The notes under the pieces were generated by a model that was not told the origin of the DNA, made no database searches, and saw only the letters and a program-made list of their open reading frames with translations. Of a stretch of 64,000 nucleotides of DNA, positions 17,929 through 29,496 are shown in pieces. Each line of letters opens with the position of its first letter. Within the stretch, counting starts at the first letter, position 1. The stretch is from positions 2,542,001-2,606,000 of the forward strand of contig NZ_CP011427.1 of NCBI RefSeq assembly GCF_001506165.1. The letters run 5' to 3'. The DNA comes from Pantoea vagans (GTDB lineage Bacteria > Pseudomonadota > Gammaproteobacteria > Enterobacterales > Enterobacteriaceae). A program made the translations under genes and the position numbers.

Positions 17929-18556
17929 ATTGCAGAAATGGATTACTGATTCGCTCGCGACCCAGGGTTGAAATGGGTCCATGGCCCGGCACAAAAGTTA
18001 CATCATCGCCTAACGGCAGCAGCTTAGTATTGATTGCAGCGATCAGGTCGCTGTGACTGCCCTGCGGGAAATCGGTACGGCCAACACCGCCATTAAAAAT
18101 CACATCACCGGAGATCAGCAAGCGACCCGCGCGGTCGAAAAAGACAATGTGTCCCGGCGTGTGGCCAGGGCAAAGCAGCACCTCAAGCGAGACATTTCCT
18201 ACCTGTACCGTTTCACCCTCTTCCAGCCAGCGATCTGGCGTCAGCGGCGCGCACTCGGGTAAACCAAACATACGGCTTTGGGTTGGCAGATTATCCAGCC
18301 AGAAGGCGTCCAGTTTATGTGGGCCGACAATTGGCACCTGATAATGCGCAGCGAGCTCGGCAGCGGCACCAACGTGGTCGAGATGACCATGCGTCAACAG
18401 GATTTGTGCGGGTGTTAAGCCCCGCTCAGCCAGCACGGCAATAATGGTTTCTGCATCGCCGCCGGGATCGACTAACGCCGCCTGCTGGGTCTCTTCATCC
18501 CAAATGACCGAGCAGTTCTGAGAAAAGGCCGTAACCGGAATAATATGGTAATTCAT
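17927..18556 (-). CDS. gloC: Metallo-beta-lactamase fold hydrolase, glyoxalase II type
   Basis: A 209-residue cytoplasmic hydroxyacylglutathione hydrolase (YcbL family), which completes glyoxalase detoxification of methylglyoxal. The zinc motif THGHLDHVG (HGHLDH at 56-61), the later PGHTPGH and [18 protein letters not shown] are diagnostic. This short type lacks the C-terminal domain of classical GloB. ATG 18556 gives [20 protein letters not shown], the family start. It is the last gene of the mepK-gloC pair, 36 nt after mepK. Confidence 0.93.
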   Translation of the reverse strand: MNYHIIPVTAFSQNCSVIWDEETQQAALVDPGGDAETIIAVLAERGLTPAQILLTHGHLDHVGAAAELAAHYQVPIVGPHKLDAFWLDNLPTQSRMFGLPECAPLTPDRWLEEGETVQVGNVSLEVLLCPGHTPGHIVFFDRAGRLLISGDVIFNGGVGRTDFPQGSHSDLIAAINTKLLPLGDDVTFVPGHGPISTLGRERISNPFLQ

Positions 18557-18592
18557 AGCGCTCCATGACCGACACACGCAGCGCTGCCGGTA

Positions 18593-19144
18593 TCAGGACC
18601 AGTGCCTTGCAGGCCCGGTATCAATGTGTACGAAGTTGCTGCGCGGGTAATATCCTACACCACCAGCGCGCATAGATAACGCCGCTTTGCGAACATTGCT
18701 CAATGAAATTCCCTCGATATGGAAATCCATCGCCTGCCCTTTGGTGTGATAACTGTGTTTTGCCACGCCAGGGCCCGATTCACGCAGCATATTATTGGTG
18801 GCGAGCGTACGGTAACCCGAGATCAGCTGCACAGGCTTGCGCGTATTCAGTACCATCTGCAAACGGTAAAGCTGGTCAAAGAGATGCGGATCGATGTGTT
18901 TTACCTGATTGGCGCGGTAATCTCGGAAGAAGTGGTTTAAACGGGCTAACTCATCCTTGTCATAACTCTTGCCGTTAAAAAACTCCGTTTTAAGGGTTTC
19001 GCCGGTGTGAAGGTTATTAAGCGTCAATACTCGTGGGCGAGCGGTGGAAAGCGAAGCCAGAGCTGAACCTGGAAGCAGTGACAAACCTGCCGCTGCGCCT
19101 CCAATCAGGAGTAATCGACGACGTTGAGAATCAAAATTAGCCAT
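18593..19144 (-). CDS. mepK: Murein DD/LD-endopeptidase of the M15 family
   Basis: A 183-residue exported peptidoglycan hydrolase (formerly YcbK, DUF882) that in E. coli cleaves cross-links, especially 3-3 bonds. A twin-arginine-like signal (SQRRRLLLIGGAAAGLSLLPGSALA) opens the protein. The zinc-ligand region is GVAKHSYHTKGQAMDFHIEG plus the late FVHIDTGPARHW. It lies downstream of ldtD, whose L,D-transpeptidase product makes the 3-3 cross-links this enzyme can cut. A terminator-like hairpin separates the two, so mepK-gloC may also have its own promoter. Confidence 0.94.
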   Translation of the reverse strand: MANFDSQRRRLLLIGGAAAGLSLLPGSALASLSTARPRVLTLNNLHTGETLKTEFFNGKSYDKDELARLNHFFRDYRANQVKHIDPHLFDQLYRLQMVLNTRKPVQLISGYRTLATNNMLRESGPGVAKHSYHTKGQAMDFHIEGISLSNVRKAALSMRAGGVGYYPRSNFVHIDTGPARHWS

Positions 19145-19256
19145 GTTGCGGGGTTACCTAATCTAAAACGATAAAAATATGTGTAAAAAGTACACAAGGC
19201 CGAACAGTAACCTCAGCCCAAGAGTCAGTCAACCCAGAATGCGTCACAGAATGATC

Positions 19257-19289
19257 AAAACCCGCCTGAGAAGGTATTTCTCAGACGGG
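19257..19289 (-). terminator. Terminator after ldtD
   Basis: On the minus strand the arms CCCG-TCTGAGAA and TTCTCAG-GCGGG (19261-19272 with 19278-19289, one mismatch) enclose a 5-nt loop and are followed by TTTTGAT. It lies about 45 nt downstream of the ldtD stop. Confidence 0.75.
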
Positions 19290-19332
19290 TCTTGGGGTTT
19301 TTATCGAGAGGTGATAACAGATAAATCAACCA

Positions 19333-21144
19333 CTAGAGCAGCAGTTTGCCCGCTTTTGCCAGGACCTGGCTACCAGAACGCGCGGTGTTATCATAATTGT
19401 AAATATCTGTACGATATTGCGGTTGGCCATCTGCGGCGACCCATGCCGTCAGATAGTAGAGATTCACCGGGATACGATGACGAATCGGCACGTAACGGGT
19501 GTCGCCCTGCTTCAGCGTGTCGGAGATCCGGCTGTCGTTCCAACCCACATCCTGCAACAACAGATCGGCCAGTTCCGAAGCTTTATTCACGCGGACACAC
19601 CCTGAACTTAACGCGCGTATATCTCGCTGGAACAAACCATGATTCGGCGTATCGTGCAGGTAGATGGCATCCGAACTTGGCATATTGAATTTATAGCGGC
19701 CCAACGAGTTCATCGCCCCCGGAGCCTGACGAATCCGATAAGGGAAGCTCGCGGCGGAAACCATGTGCCAGTCAATCATCGAAGGATCGATCACTTCAGC
19801 ATCAGCACTCCAGCCGGATAACAAGGTGTAACCATGCTTATAGAGGTAGCCAGGATCCTGTTTGACCTTGGGCACAATATCCTGGCGCACCAGTGTAGTC
19901 GGCACATTCCAGGGCGGGTTAAGCACCACATTATTTAATGCGCTACGCATCAGCGGGGTTTTGCGATCCGGACGCCCCACAATCACACGCGATGAAAGGA
20001 TGGTGGCACCGTTGTTGTAATAGGTCAGTGAATAGTTAGGAATATTCACCATGATGCCGTTATGCATATCATCCGGCAGCAGGCGCAGACGCTGAATATT
20101 GAGTGCCAGTAAAGAGGCGCGCATTTGAGGCGAGACATTCAGCCACTCGCGGGTACGCGGCCCAATGGCGCCATCATCCGCTAAACCTTGCCAGTGCTGG
20201 AAGCGCTTCACGCCCTCCACCAGCGCAGCATCGTAAACATTATCGCCTGCTGGGGTCGGATTGGCCGCCACATTACCGGCGGTCTGCGGGCTCTGCGACG
20301 GGAGATCACTGACGTTGGCCGCTGATGGGCTCACCGCCACAGGTTGATTGCTCTGACTGACCGGCACCGATGCCGTAGGCACCGCATCGTCAGCTGGAGT
20401 AGGCGTGCTGCTGTGCGCGGCTGTTAACATGCCGGTGCGCTGGAGAATCTCACGCAGTGCCGGGATATCGTTGCTGATTTGGCCTGGCTTTAAAGTTCCG
20501 TTGTCACGCAGCTGCGGCCAGGGGCGGTTATCGGTGAGCAGGGCCTTTAGCGCACTGTGCATCGGCGCATATTGTGGATGCTGTGGCGCTAAAGACAGCA
20601 CAAAAGCACGGCTGCCGCCGCCGTTTACCGCATTCTGCCATTGATTAATGGCCGCGATGCCGGGCATAGCGAGTTTGTAAGGCACATTGCTATACAGCCA
20701 GGTTTCACCCTGGGTCGGCACATTAGCGACAAACTGCAAATACCCCAACATGGCATCGCTCAGGACGATATCGCGCGCAAGACCCGTAATGGTTGGATTA
20801 GTGAGCCTTTCAACCCAGCGCGTGAACTGCGGCTGTACGCCTGAAAGCGCCACTTCCGCCAGCTGTTGCTGAAATGCCTGCACAGCGTCACGGTCTTGCC
20901 ACAGCGGCGCCATATTGCGTGACGCATAAATGCCGGCGAGACCGGGGAGATAAAACGGTTGTTCACTCGGGCTGAACGCCTGCTGAATTTGATGCTGGCT
21001 TGCCGCCACGCTCAGGGTGCTATGAGACGTTCCCGGCAGTGCGGCAATGATCGCTGCATGGCTGGTGGCCAGCGGCGATAAAACCAGTGAAAGACTGAGT
21101 GCTAATGCAGCACGTTTAATTCTGTTTCTTTTGTTCAGCAACAT
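19333..21144 (-). CDS. ldtD: Murein L,D-transpeptidase
   Basis: A 603-residue periplasmic enzyme (formerly YcbB) that forms 3-3 meso-DAP cross-links in peptidoglycan and confers beta-lactam tolerance when activated. The N-terminal signal/anchor is [21 protein letters not shown] long scaffold follows, then a peptidoglycan-binding domain ([20 protein letters not shown]) and the YkuD catalytic domain. The catalytic motif is HDTPNHGLF followed by [13 protein letters not shown], with the nucleophilic Cys near residue 514. The ATG at 21144 was chosen because MLLN matches the family start and yields a signal sequence directly. The loop between scaffold and binding domain (about 255-305) is Pro/Ser/Thr-rich and poorly conserved. 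It is downstream of mukB but separated from it by a terminator. Confidence 0.95.
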   Translation of the reverse strand: MLLNKRNRIKRAALALSLSLVLSPLATSHAAIIAALPGTSHSTLSVAASQHQIQQAFSPSEQPFYLPGLAGIYASRNMAPLWQDRDAVQAFQQQLAEVALSGVQPQFTRWVERLTNPTITGLARDIVLSDAMLGYLQFVANVPTQGETWLYSNVPYKLAMPGIAAINQWQNAVNGGGSRAFVLSLAPQHPQYAPMHSALKALLTDNRPWPQLRDNGTLKPGQISNDIPALREILQRTGMLTAAHSSTPTPADDAVPTASVPVSQSNQPVAVSPSAANVSDLPSQSPQTAGNVAANPTPAGDNVYDAALVEGVKRFQHWQGLADDGAIGPRTREWLNVSPQMRASLLALNIQRLRLLPDDMHNGIMVNIPNYSLTYYNNGATILSSRVIVGRPDRKTPLMRSALNNVVLNPPWNVPTTLVRQDIVPKVKQDPGYLYKHGYTLLSGWSADAEVIDPSMIDWHMVSAASFPYRIRQAPGAMNSLGRYKFNMPSSDAIYLHDTPNHGLFQRDIRALSSGCVRVNKASELADLLLQDVGWNDSRISDTLKQGDTRYVPIRHRIPVNLYYLTAWVAADGQPQYRTDIYNYDNTARSGSQVLAKAGKLLL

Positions 21145-21220
21145 CCCTGCCCCCTTCTCACCTAAGACACAGCGCCCTGTTATCGCTATGTACAACCTTA
21201 CTCTTATTGTTGAGTATACA

Positions 21221-21260
21221 AATAAAAAACGGCATCTGCCTCAGTGTGCAAATGCCGTTT
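21221..21260 (-). terminator. mukB operon terminator
   Basis: On the minus strand AAACGGCAT pairs with ATGCCGTTT (21252-21260 and 21227-21235), followed by TTTATTTG. It lies 41 nt after the mukB stop. Confidence 0.88.
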
Positions 21261-21300
21261 ACAGATTAAACGGTACGCTGTTTTTTAACCAGATTCAGCG

Positions 21301-24300
21301 CTAGGTATTTTCTGTTTCCAAATCGATATCGCTGTTCTCACGCTTCACCGGTGCCGGGTCCGCAGAGAAGCCACGCAGACCGACCACATGAACGTGTTCC
21401 GTATTATTGAACACTTTACGTACCAGCTTGTAAGTGGTCCCTTTTTCCGGACTGATGTTCTCTGGCGCAGCAATCACCAGCTGCATCTCCAGACGTTCAC
21501 AGAGTTCAAACAGCGTGGCAATCGAACGGGCATCAAGACGCGCTGCTTCATCAAGGAACAGCAGACGGCACGGCGAAATATCCTTACCGCGCAGACGACG
21601 GGACTCCTCTTCCCAGCTCTGCACCACCATCACCAGAATCGACATACCGGTACCAATCGCTTCACCGGTCGACAACGCACCGCTCTCTGCGCGCAGCCAG
21701 CCATCCGAACCACGGTTAACCTCCACTTCCATCTCCAGATAGTTGCGGTAGTCGAGCAGCTCTTCACCGATGGTTTGCGGCGTGCGCTGACCCATATCGA
21801 TTTGTGGGTTGAGGCGCTGATACAATTTTGCCAGTGCTTCCGAGAAGGTCAGACGATTACTGGTAAACAGATCCTGATGCGCTTCATGCTGTTCTGACAA
21901 GGTATCCAGCAGCGTTGAGTGCGCTTCGCGGACATTGACGTTGAGACGCACACTGCGCACCTGACCAAAACTCACCGCCTGCAGGCCTTGGTTCAGCTGA
22001 CGAATACGGTTCTGCTCGCGCTGAATAGTCTTACGAATGATGTTAGCCGCACTGCGGGAGCTGATAGCCAGTGTTTGCTCGCGCGCGGTCAACTCTTCCG
22101 TCAGTCGATTCAGCTCGATTTCCATCTGTTCGATGGCTTCAACCGGATCGTCGGTGCGAATGATATCCTGGCGGATACGCTCACGCAGATGCTGATACAC
22201 CGCGATAAAGAATTGAACCTTGCGCTCCGGGCGTTTGGGATCTTCTGACATACGCAATACATCGCGTAAATGCTCGTTATCTGCCACCGCCAGACGCAGC
22301 GCACCCAAGGCCTTATCTGACATCGAACGTAGCTCGTCACCGCTCAGATAAGCGAGTTCACGACGATGCAGACGGCGCTCAACGCCATTCTCTTTCACCA
22401 ATCGCAGTACCGTGCACCAACCCGCTTTGGCACTGACCACCTGCTCGCGAATCACATGGTAATCGCGCTCCAGCTTACGCAGTTTTTTCTGCAGGCTGTC
22501 CATTTCGGCTTCGCAGAAGGTCAGCTGTTTTTCCAGCTGATTGCGACGCGCACGGTTATGGCTCAGCGCCGTGTACAGCTCATCACGGCGAATACGTGCA
22601 CGCTCTTCGGCGCTGGCATCGGCATGAACCCCAATGTCCTGCATCTCTTGCTGCATCTCTTTCAGCATGTCGCGCTTGGCATCGTAGGAACTTTTCAGTG
22701 ACGCCAATACTTGCGAATACTGCGTGAGCTGGGCCTGATGGCCACGCAGGCGTTCACGCGCGCTGCTGCGCTCGGCTTCTGCTTGTTCAAGACGACGGCG
22801 CAGTTTCTCGTTAAGATCGGTGTTGCCATTCAGCATGCCCGCTGAATCTTCGTAGCTGAAGTGCGCGCGGCGCTGCACCACTTCCGTCAGGGCAAAGGCC
22901 TGCTGACGAGCATCGCGCTGCTGCTGTTGCGCCTGCTGATAGTCACGTTCCAGTTGGTCATGCTGCTGAGGATCGCTTTGCAACACGGAGACCAGTGGCT
23001 CCAGCTTGCTGAGTTTAGTGCTGTGCTGATGTAAGAAACGCGCTGCTTCCTGTGCCTCTTCAACGCGCTCGCGGATCTCTTCGCAGCGATCGCCTAGCGA
23101 ATCGTCCAACAGCAGGTTTACGCGCGGTAACAGGCGGTTCAGCTGGCTGACACCTTCTTTGGCCTGCTCGAACTGCGCACGCTGTTGCTGGTTGTCATTC
23201 TCATGCTGCGCCAAAGCGCGTTCCAGCTCGCCACGACGGCTATTGAGTTGGCGGATTTGCGCTTCAGGATCCTCATCAAAGGCTACCGCCAGATGACTGC
23301 CGATAAAACGGCTAAAGGATTGATGCAAACGCTGGGTTTTCTGCACATCGAACGAGAGCGTGGCAAAACGCTCCGCCAGCTGCTCGCGTTCGTTGTTCAG
23401 CAGTTCCAGCTGATTTTCACGCGCAGCGCGACCAAACAACGGCACTTTCGGGAAGCGAGAGTAGCGCCACTGGCGCTCTGCCACCTTCACCACGACTGCT
23501 TTTTCCAGCTCATCGACGCTGAATACGCTGTCATCAAAGGACTGCGGATCCCCTTCGATTAAATAGAGATCTTCCGGACAATCGTCGAGGCCATCCAACA
23601 ACTCACGCACCAACGACAGATCCGGCACCACGATGGCGTGGCGAGAAGGACCATACAGCGCCGAGAAATAGGGTGCGTCGTCGAGCGTGACGTCATCGTA
23701 GATTTCCGACAGCAGCACACCGCCAAAACGCTCCGCAAGCTGGGTCAGGCGGGCATCTTCGGCACCGCCTGGCTGGCTAAGGCGCTCGATTTGCTGCTCT
23801 ACCTCACGCTTGCGGGCCGCCACGTCGTCGCGCTCGACGGTGGTTTCACGCTCACGCTCCAGCAACTGCTGCATAAATTCGGTGATTTGCTGGCTATTGG
23901 TCAGCGCTTGTCCGGTCTGCTCACTGAGCTGAGTCAGGATTTCCTGCGCGGCCAACCAGTGCGGCGCACGGGCGGTCAATGCCGTGATACGTTCGCGCAG
24001 TTGTTCCAGCTCCTGACGCATCAGCATGCGGCGTTCACCCGCATCTGCAACGCTTTCATTCAACTGCTCAATCTGTGCTTCTAATTCACGTTGCAGCCCT
24101 TCCAGCGCATCCGCGTCGTACTGCTGCCCCTGGCGTTTGCAGAAGTCAGCCAGCAAACGCTCGGCGTCATGCTGTTCACGCAGACGCGTTTCCAGTTCGT
24201 TGAGGCGCAAACGCAGTGAAGAGAGTTGATCCGCGTGATGGCGCTGATTGGCCGCATCGCGCAGTAACTCACGTCCGACTTGCCATGCATCCTGACGGCT

Positions 24301-25767
24301 AACCTCACCGGCAATGCTGGTGACCAGCGCCAGTGCCTGCTCAAACTGACTGTGGGCCGCTTCGGCCACGCTGAGTTTCTGTTCCAGACGCAGCAGTTGC
24401 TCAGTCGCTTCTTCTTCACGTGCCTGGAACGTTTCTTGCCATTCAGCCGCGTTATCGATGGTCAGACCCGGCAACTGACACTGCGTACGCGCTTTTTCCA
24501 GCGCCTGTAAGGCTTGCTGATACTGAATCGCGCGGGTTTGCTGCACATCGAGCGCCTGCTGGAAGTCGGCTAACTGGCTTTTCAGCTCATCCACTTCGAT
24601 TTCTGCTGCTTCGGCGCGCGCTTCGTTCTCTTCCTGCACTTCACGCGCTTCTGCCACCACCTCATTCTGCTCTTCGAGGCGGTAAGTCAACTCTTCGAGA
24701 TCGGCATCATAACGCTCAATCTTCTCCTGCTGGCGCATGGCGGTCTGCACCAGATTCAGGTGATCGCTGGCACCTTGATAATCGGTTTCCAGATCGTTTT
24801 CTGCACCGTTATGCTCAGACAACTCTCGTGCCATCTCGATATGGCGATACTGCTCCGATGCCAGTTGGTTGCGGCTGGTAAACAGCTCATTACGCAGTTG
24901 CAGCGCACCGTCGAGATGAATACGTCGCTCATTGGCATGACGCATATAATCCGCAGAAACGTAGCTGGTCGATTCAGAAATCAGATGTTTAAACAGGTCG
25001 CGATCGGATTGCGTGACGCGAATCGCTTCCAGCGTCATGCGGTTCTCACGCAGCGCCGCTTCCATATCCTGGAAAGCTTTGCGCACGCCGCCATTTTCTG
25101 GCAGCAGGTAATCGCGCAATGAACGGGTGATCGCACTGGAGATACCGCCGTACAGCGATGCCTCAATCAAACGATAGAATTTACTACGATCGCCTGCGGT
25201 GCGCAGACGACGCGGCACCACGCCCAGCTCAAACAGCACCGCGTGGTAATCAGTTACGGAGTTGTACTGACGGAACTGTACGCCTTCCTGCGCCTCGACT
25301 CGTTCTTTCACTTCCGCCAGCGGTAACACACGCGCCTGACGGCTGTTAAGAATTTCGGTCAGCATATCTGTCGGCTGAGAGTCCGTCGGCAAGCCGTGAA
25401 TACTGAAAGGCTTGATATCGACTTTCTTATCGCGACCGGCCACTTGCTGCAGTCGTACGCCCACCACCACACGCTGATGGCGTGAATTGACGACATCCAG
25501 CACCGAATAGCAGACGCCCGCACGCAGTTTACCGTGCAGACCTTTGTCACGTGAGCCAGAGGTGGCACCCGCTTCGGTGGTGTTACGGAAATGCAGCAGC
25601 GTTAAATCGGGGATCAGCGCCGTGACAAACGCGGCCATGGTGGTGGATTTACCGGCACCATTACCGCCGGAAAGCGTGGTCACCAACGCATCGAGATCAA
25701 AAGTACGGGCAAAGAAACCGTTCCAGTTGACCAGCGTTAGCGAACGAAATTTACCGCGTTCAATCAT
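21301..25767 (-). CDS. mukB: Chromosome condensin ATPase subunit MukB
   Basis: A 1488-residue SMC-like protein; its dimer, with MukE and MukF, condenses and segregates the chromosome by loop extrusion. The Walker A motif GGNGAGKS (34-41) is in the N-terminal head. Two long coiled coils rich in Glu, Gln, Arg and Leu flank the hinge (about 650-780, including [17 protein letters not shown]). The C-terminal head carries the signature [10 protein letters not shown] and Walker [12 protein letters not shown]. The length is within two residues of E. coli (1486). The start overlaps the mukE stop by 4 nt. The C-terminal tail ([16 protein letters not shown]) is acidic and variable. Confidence 0.98.
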   Translation of the reverse strand: MIERGKFRSLTLVNWNGFFARTFDLDALVTTLSGGNGAGKSTTMAAFVTALIPDLTLLHFRNTTEAGATSGSRDKGLHGKLRAGVCYSVLDVVNSRHQRVVVGVRLQQVAGRDKKVDIKPFSIHGLPTDSQPTDMLTEILNSRQARVLPLAEVKERVEAQEGVQFRQYNSVTDYHAVLFELGVVPRRLRTAGDRSKFYRLIEASLYGGISSAITRSLRDYLLPENGGVRKAFQDMEAALRENRMTLEAIRVTQSDRDLFKHLISESTSYVSADYMRHANERRIHLDGALQLRNELFTSRNQLASEQYRHIEMARELSEHNGAENDLETDYQGASDHLNLVQTAMRQQEKIERYDADLEELTYRLEEQNEVVAEAREVQEENEARAEAAEIEVDELKSQLADFQQALDVQQTRAIQYQQALQALEKARTQCQLPGLTIDNAAEWQETFQAREEEATEQLLRLEQKLSVAEAAHSQFEQALALVTSIAGEVSRQDAWQVGRELLRDAANQRHHADQLSSLRLRLNELETRLREQHDAERLLADFCKRQGQQYDADALEGLQRELEAQIEQLNESVADAGERRMLMRQELEQLRERITALTARAPHWLAAQEILTQLSEQTGQALTNSQQITEFMQQLLERERETTVERDDVAARKREVEQQIERLSQPGGAEDARLTQLAERFGGVLLSEIYDDVTLDDAPYFSALYGPSRHAIVVPDLSLVRELLDGLDDCPEDLYLIEGDPQSFDDSVFSVDELEKAVVVKVAERQWRYSRFPKVPLFGRAARENQLELLNNEREQLAERFATLSFDVQKTQRLHQSFSRFIGSHLAVAFDEDPEAQIRQLNSRRGELERALAQHENDNQQQRAQFEQAKEGVSQLNRLLPRVNLLLDDSLGDRCEEIRERVEEAQEAARFLHQHSTKLSKLEPLVSVLQSDPQQHDQLERDYQQAQQQQRDARQQAFALTEVVQRRAHFSYEDSAGMLNGNTDLNEKLRRRLEQAEAERSSARERLRGHQAQLTQYSQVLASLKSSYDAKRDMLKEMQQEMQDIGVHADASAEERARIRRDELYTALSHNRARRNQLEKQLTFCEAEMDSLQKKLRKLERDYHVIREQVVSAKAGWCTVLRLVKENGVERRLHRRELAYLSGDELRSMSDKALGALRLAVADNEHLRDVLRMSEDPKRPERKVQFFIAVYQHLRERIRQDIIRTDDPVEAIEQMEIELNRLTEELTAREQTLAISSRSAANIIRKTIQREQNRIRQLNQGLQAVSFGQVRSVRLNVNVREAHSTLLDTLSEQHEAHQDLFTSNRLTFSEALAKLYQRLNPQIDMGQRTPQTIGEELLDYRNYLEMEVEVNRGSDGWLRAESGALSTGEAIGTGMSILVMVVQSWEEESRRLRGKDISPCRLLFLDEAARLDARSIATLFELCERLEMQLVIAAPENISPEKGTTYKLVRKVFNNTEHVHVVGLRGFSADPAPVKRENSDIDLETENT

Positions 25768-26498
25768 TCCTGTTCATCCTCCGCGTGATCATTCGCATCG
25801 CTTTCAGCGTCCTGTTCATTTTCTGCGTCATCACTCTCATTGGCTGCGGGTTTCGTCTCCAGCGTCATGGCTTCACCATCACGGATCAGGCGCAGTTGCG
25901 CTTCGCGCGCATCATCACCGCTGCGCACATCCGCACCAAAGCGGAATACGGACTCCATAATGCGGAATTTACTGCTGTCGTTGCCCATAAACCACACCAT
26001 GCCCAAACGGCGCAGGCGGCTCAATGAAGCACGCATTTTTTCCTGCAGTTTGGCGCGGTCCAGGTCTGAGCCGGTTGAACGCTGATTCACCAGCTTCAGC
26101 AACTTGCTCTCATCAGCCAGCGACAGCAGCTCGTCATACAGCTCCTGCTGGGTGAAAATTCCTTCATTCGCCAGACGTTCCGGGCTGAGGTAGAGGTAGC
26201 ACAGGATTTTGCCCACCATCATGTCCAGCTCTGAGAGTACCGAGCGCGGAATCAGCGTGGTTGAGCGCGGACGCAAATAAAAGAAACCTTCGGGTGCGCG
26301 CATCAGTTCAACGTTGTAGCGCGCATAAAACTCTTCCAGGTACTCCTGGTAATCCATCAAAAAAGCGTGATTATCCAGCTCTTCGATGCCGATGTGGCGT
26401 CCCGCACGCAACAGACTGTCAAGCGCAGGGAAAATCGGGTTTGCCAGTGCCAACGCCAGCTTAACTGGCATCACTTGTTCAATATTTGTCGATGACAT
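25764..26498 (-). CDS. mukE: Chromosome condensin subunit MukE
   Basis: A 244-residue winged-helix kleisin-associated (KITE-type) subunit that bridges MukF dimers and regulates the MukB ATPase. The core [20 protein letters not shown] and [25 protein letters not shown] is near-identical to E. coli. The C-terminal about 30 residues are extremely acidic and low-complexity (many D, E and N), as in relatives. ATG 26498 gives [20 protein letters not shown]; an upstream in-frame start would add nine non-conserved residues. The gene begins inside the end of mukF (20-nt overlap) and ends overlapping mukB, so the three are translationally coupled. Confidence 0.97.
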   Translation of the reverse strand: MSSTNIEQVMPVKLALALANPIFPALDSLLRAGRHIGIEELDNHAFLMDYQEYLEEFYARYNVELMRAPEGFFYLRPRSTTLIPRSVLSELDMMVGKILCYLYLSPERLANEGIFTQQELYDELLSLADESKLLKLVNQRSTGSDLDRAKLQEKMRASLSRLRRLGMVWFMGNDSSKFRIMESVFRFGADVRSGDDAREAQLRLIRDGEAMTLETKPAANESDDAENEQDAESDANDHAEDEQE

Positions 26499-27801
26499 GT
26501 GCCTGCACCTTGGCTCCGTAATCATTAATGGTCTGCCACTGCGCGGGCAGACCGGCTAAATCAGCTTCTGCCACACCCAGTCGCACCGCTTGATCGATGA
26601 CGATGCGCGCCAAATCAAAGTGGCGCGCACGCGGATACTGCGACAGATAGTCACGCATCACGGTGGCGAGGTTGAGCGGCTTTTGCTCTTGCTTATAAAT
26701 CTGTAAGGCTTCTTCGATCATCGCGGCCAGCTGCTCGCGAATCTCGTTAAACTCTTCGTATTCCATCTCAGGCGGCAGTTCACCCATCACCTCGTCATTA
26801 CGCAGCGTCATCTCTTCATCACGCATATCGTAGAGGCGATCGGCATTGGCGTAGGTCAGCGCCCAGGGTTGATCGAAGTAGTTCTGCACCGACAGGCGTA
26901 AACGCTGTGCGAACACGCGGTTCTTATCCATGTCGATGGCGGTACGAATAAACTTATGCACGTGGCGGTCGTAGCCAATCCACAAATCGATGGCCTGCTG
27001 GCCCCAACTGATGATGCGGTCCAGCTTGCTTTGCAGGTCATACACCAGTTTGTCGACAAAGCCGAGATCCGGGCTGCTCAGCGTGGCGTCCTGAATGCGT
27101 AACAGGTTAGCCTGCAACTTATCGCCCGCAGCTTCCAGCGTATCCTGCAATTCACGCAACGTGCCGGAGGTTTCTGACAGCAACAGCTCACAGCTGGAAA
27201 TTGCCGCACGCCAGTCTTGATTGAGCAGATCGGCGATGTCCGTTTTCACCGCTTGCTGCTGCTCATCCATCAAACGTTGCGTCATATCGATGCTGTCGAA
27301 GATCTCCGCCACGGAGTATTTCAGCGGCGCGAAGACGTTACGATGCCAGTGGAATTCGTCGCCATCCTCTTCAGCGGCATCGGCGGCGCGCTTCAATTCC
27401 TGGGCTACGATCGACAACTGCATCGACAGACGCAGCGTAGAAAACTCACGCTGACGGATGTAGTAGTCGGTAATGCCGATGGCGAGCGGCGTCAGGCGAT
27501 AGATGGCATGCCCTTCCGTCAGTTCGCTGGTAAAGCGGTTCAGCAAGCGTTGACGCACCATGTCATTGATGGCGTTATTAGCACGCACTTGCACAGTTTC
27601 GTTGGTTTGTTCGAACGCTTTACTGACGTGACGAAACGCGTCGATCAGTTCACCTTCACTCATTTCACCGTCCATGCGCTCACCGTTTAAGGTGGCAATG
27701 GCCAGCAAAAAGGCCAGACGTTCTACCGGCAACGCAAGTGAAAAGTCATTCTTGCGCGCCCATGCCACCAATTCGGGGACCGTCTGGGAAAATTCGCTCA
27801 T
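26479..27801 (-). CDS. mukF: Chromosome condensin kleisin subunit MukF
   Basis: A 440-residue kleisin that dimerises through its N-terminal winged-helix domain and links two MukB heads. [52 protein letters not shown] begins the dimerisation domain; a helical middle region and a C-terminal winged helix ([15 protein letters not shown]) follow. The length equals the E. coli protein (440). It starts 11 nt after the cmoM stop, so cmoM-mukFEB is one operon. Confidence 0.98.
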   Translation of the reverse strand: MSEFSQTVPELVAWARKNDFSLALPVERLAFLLAIATLNGERMDGEMSEGELIDAFRHVSKAFEQTNETVQVRANNAINDMVRQRLLNRFTSELTEGHAIYRLTPLAIGITDYYIRQREFSTLRLSMQLSIVAQELKRAADAAEEDGDEFHWHRNVFAPLKYSVAEIFDSIDMTQRLMDEQQQAVKTDIADLLNQDWRAAISSCELLLSETSGTLRELQDTLEAAGDKLQANLLRIQDATLSSPDLGFVDKLVYDLQSKLDRIISWGQQAIDLWIGYDRHVHKFIRTAIDMDKNRVFAQRLRLSVQNYFDQPWALTYANADRLYDMRDEEMTLRNDEVMGELPPEMEYEEFNEIREQLAAMIEEALQIYKQEQKPLNLATVMRDYLSQYPRARHFDLARIVIDQAVRLGVAEADLAGLPAQWQTINDYGAKVQAHVIDKY

Positions 27802-27812
27802 AGTTGATCCTT

Positions 27813-28586
27813 CTACCTGGGTTTGCGCGCGGTCACGTGGATATAGCGCCCTAAGCTTAAAAAGGGCTCCTGACGACAGTAGCGCCGTTCCATTTCAATA
27901 ATGTCTTCTATGCTCTTCACAACGCCAGGCGGTGGGGGTTTCATGTAATCACAAAACACACGAATCCCGGCTCGCTGCTCAATCTCAAAACCTGCCGCGA
28001 CCAACCAGCGATTGACGTCCTCAGGATCGCGCGGGAAATCCGGCGATAGTGTCCGCTTTTTACGTTTGGTCATATTGGCACGCAGGTAGCCGAAATTACC
28101 GAGTTGCAGCGTGCGGAACGTTAGGCTGTGCGCATTGTAAAACATCAATGACAACACTCCGCCGGGCTTCAGCGTTTGCCACAGCGCGCGGAGCACTGCT
28201 TCCGGTTCGGCTACCCACTCCAACACAGCGTGAAACAATACCAGATCAACTGGCTTATCCAAATGTTCACCAACCTGCTGGGCGCTAATTTGTTTGAATT
28301 GCATGTTGTGGCTCACACCCTCGGTGTGGGCATGGGCTTCCGCCAGTTTCAGCATCTCAGCAGAGAGATCGCACAGCAATACCTGATGGCCACGCGCCGC
28401 CAGACCACTTGAAATTTGTCCTACGCCGCCGCCGGCATCCAGCACGGCAAGCGGGCCATCTGGCAAAGTGGGTAACAAGGCATCAAGCTCGTCCCACAGG
28501 ATCGCCTGGCGCACCTGCCCTTTGCGCGTGCCATAAATGTTCTGCGAGAATTTGTCCGCCAGATCGTCAAAGTTACGATCCTGCAT
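27813..28586 (-). CDS. cmoM: tRNA 5-carboxymethoxyuridine methyltransferase
   Basis: A 257-residue SAM-dependent methyltransferase (formerly SmtA) that methylates cmo5U34 to mcmo5U in certain tRNAs. The SAM-binding motif [10 protein letters not shown] (48-57), the acidic [10 protein letters not shown] and [11 protein letters not shown] are visible. ATG 28586 gives [20 protein letters not shown], the family start; an upstream in-frame ATG would add eight residues. It is first in the cmoM-mukFEB operon and divergent from elyC, with 124 nt between the starts. Confidence 0.96.
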   Translation of the reverse strand: MQDRNFDDLADKFSQNIYGTRKGQVRQAILWDELDALLPTLPDGPLAVLDAGGGVGQISSGLAARGHQVLLCDLSAEMLKLAEAHAHTEGVSHNMQFKQISAQQVGEHLDKPVDLVLFHAVLEWVAEPEAVLRALWQTLKPGGVLSLMFYNAHSLTFRTLQLGNFGYLRANMTKRKKRTLSPDFPRDPEDVNRWLVAAGFEIEQRAGIRVFCDYMKPPPPGVVKSIEDIIEMERRYCRQEPFLSLGRYIHVTARKPR

Positions 28587-28710
28587 GATGATGGCTCCGA
28601 TCTGCTGCATTCAACTTATGCTATTTTGTCACAGGCTCGACAAGAATGAACCTTTCACGCCACCGTAACTGTCTGGCTGCTGTTTTTTCGGACAAAAGGA
28701 GCAATTTTCA

Positions 28711-29496
28711 ATGTTTTTTGCATTAAAAAAATGGATTGGCGCGATGTTATTGCCTTTGCCACTGCTGCTGTCACTGATGGCGGCGGGACTTTTGCTGCTC
28801 TGGTTTAGCCGTTGGCAAAAAAGCGGCAAAATCCTTATCTCCGCCAGTTGGCTAATGCTCTTGTTGCTGAGCCTGCAACCCATCGCCGACCGCTTACTGC
28901 TGCCGCTGGAACGTCACTATGCGACCTGGAACGGCACGGAACCGGTGGATTATATCGTGGTGCTCGGCGGTGGCTATACCTTCAATCCGAATTGGGCTCC
29001 CAGCTCCAATTTGATTAACAACAGCCTGCCGCGAGTGGCGGAAGGTGTTCGCCAGTGGCGGCGCTATCCGCAGGCCAAAATGATCTTCACCGGCGCAGCA
29101 GCGGGGTTTAACCGTCGCAGCAACGCCAGCGTGGCGGCGGAAGTGGCGGAAAGTCTGGGCGTGCCGCCTGAGGCGATCATTACACTGGATCAACCTCACG
29201 ACACCGGTGAAGAAGCGCAGGCAGTGAAGCAAACCATTGGACAACACCCTTTCCTGTTGGTCTCTTCTGCTAACCATCTGCCCCGTGCGATGCACTTTTT
29301 CCAGAGCGCAGGCATGAATCCGATTGCCGCCCCCGCGAACCAGCTCGCGATTACCTCACCTATCAGTGCGTGGGATCGTATTCTGCCTTCGCCGCTATGG
29401 TTAAGTCACAGTGAGCGCGCCATTTATGAAACATTAGGGCAAATCTGGCAGCGGCTGCGTGGTGATGACCTTAACTCAGCCGAGCCAGGGCAGTAA
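28711..29496 (+). CDS. elyC: Envelope biogenesis factor ElyC (DUF218)
   Basis: A 261-residue inner-membrane protein that in E. coli is needed for normal peptidoglycan synthesis at low temperature and affects the undecaprenyl-phosphate lipid carrier. Two N-terminal transmembrane segments (about 10-30 and 38-55) precede the DUF218 domain. That domain starts VDYIVVLGGGYTFNPNWAPSSNLINNSL and contains FTGAAAG and SSANHLPRAMHFF. The start ATG 28711 follows AAAAGGAGCAATTTTCA. Its 3' end overlaps the convergent ycbJ gene by 21 nt, an unusual tail-to-tail arrangement with no terminator between them. Confidence 0.95.
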   Translation: MFFALKKWIGAMLLPLPLLLSLMAAGLLLLWFSRWQKSGKILISASWLMLLLLSLQPIADRLLLPLERHYATWNGTEPVDYIVVLGGGYTFNPNWAPSSNLINNSLPRVAEGVRQWRRYPQAKMIFTGAAAGFNRRSNASVAAEVAESLGVPPEAIITLDQPHDTGEEAQAVKQTIGQHPFLLVSSANHLPRAMHFFQSAGMNPIAAPANQLAITSPISAWDRILPSPLWLSHSERAIYETLGQIWQRLRGDDLNSAEPGQ

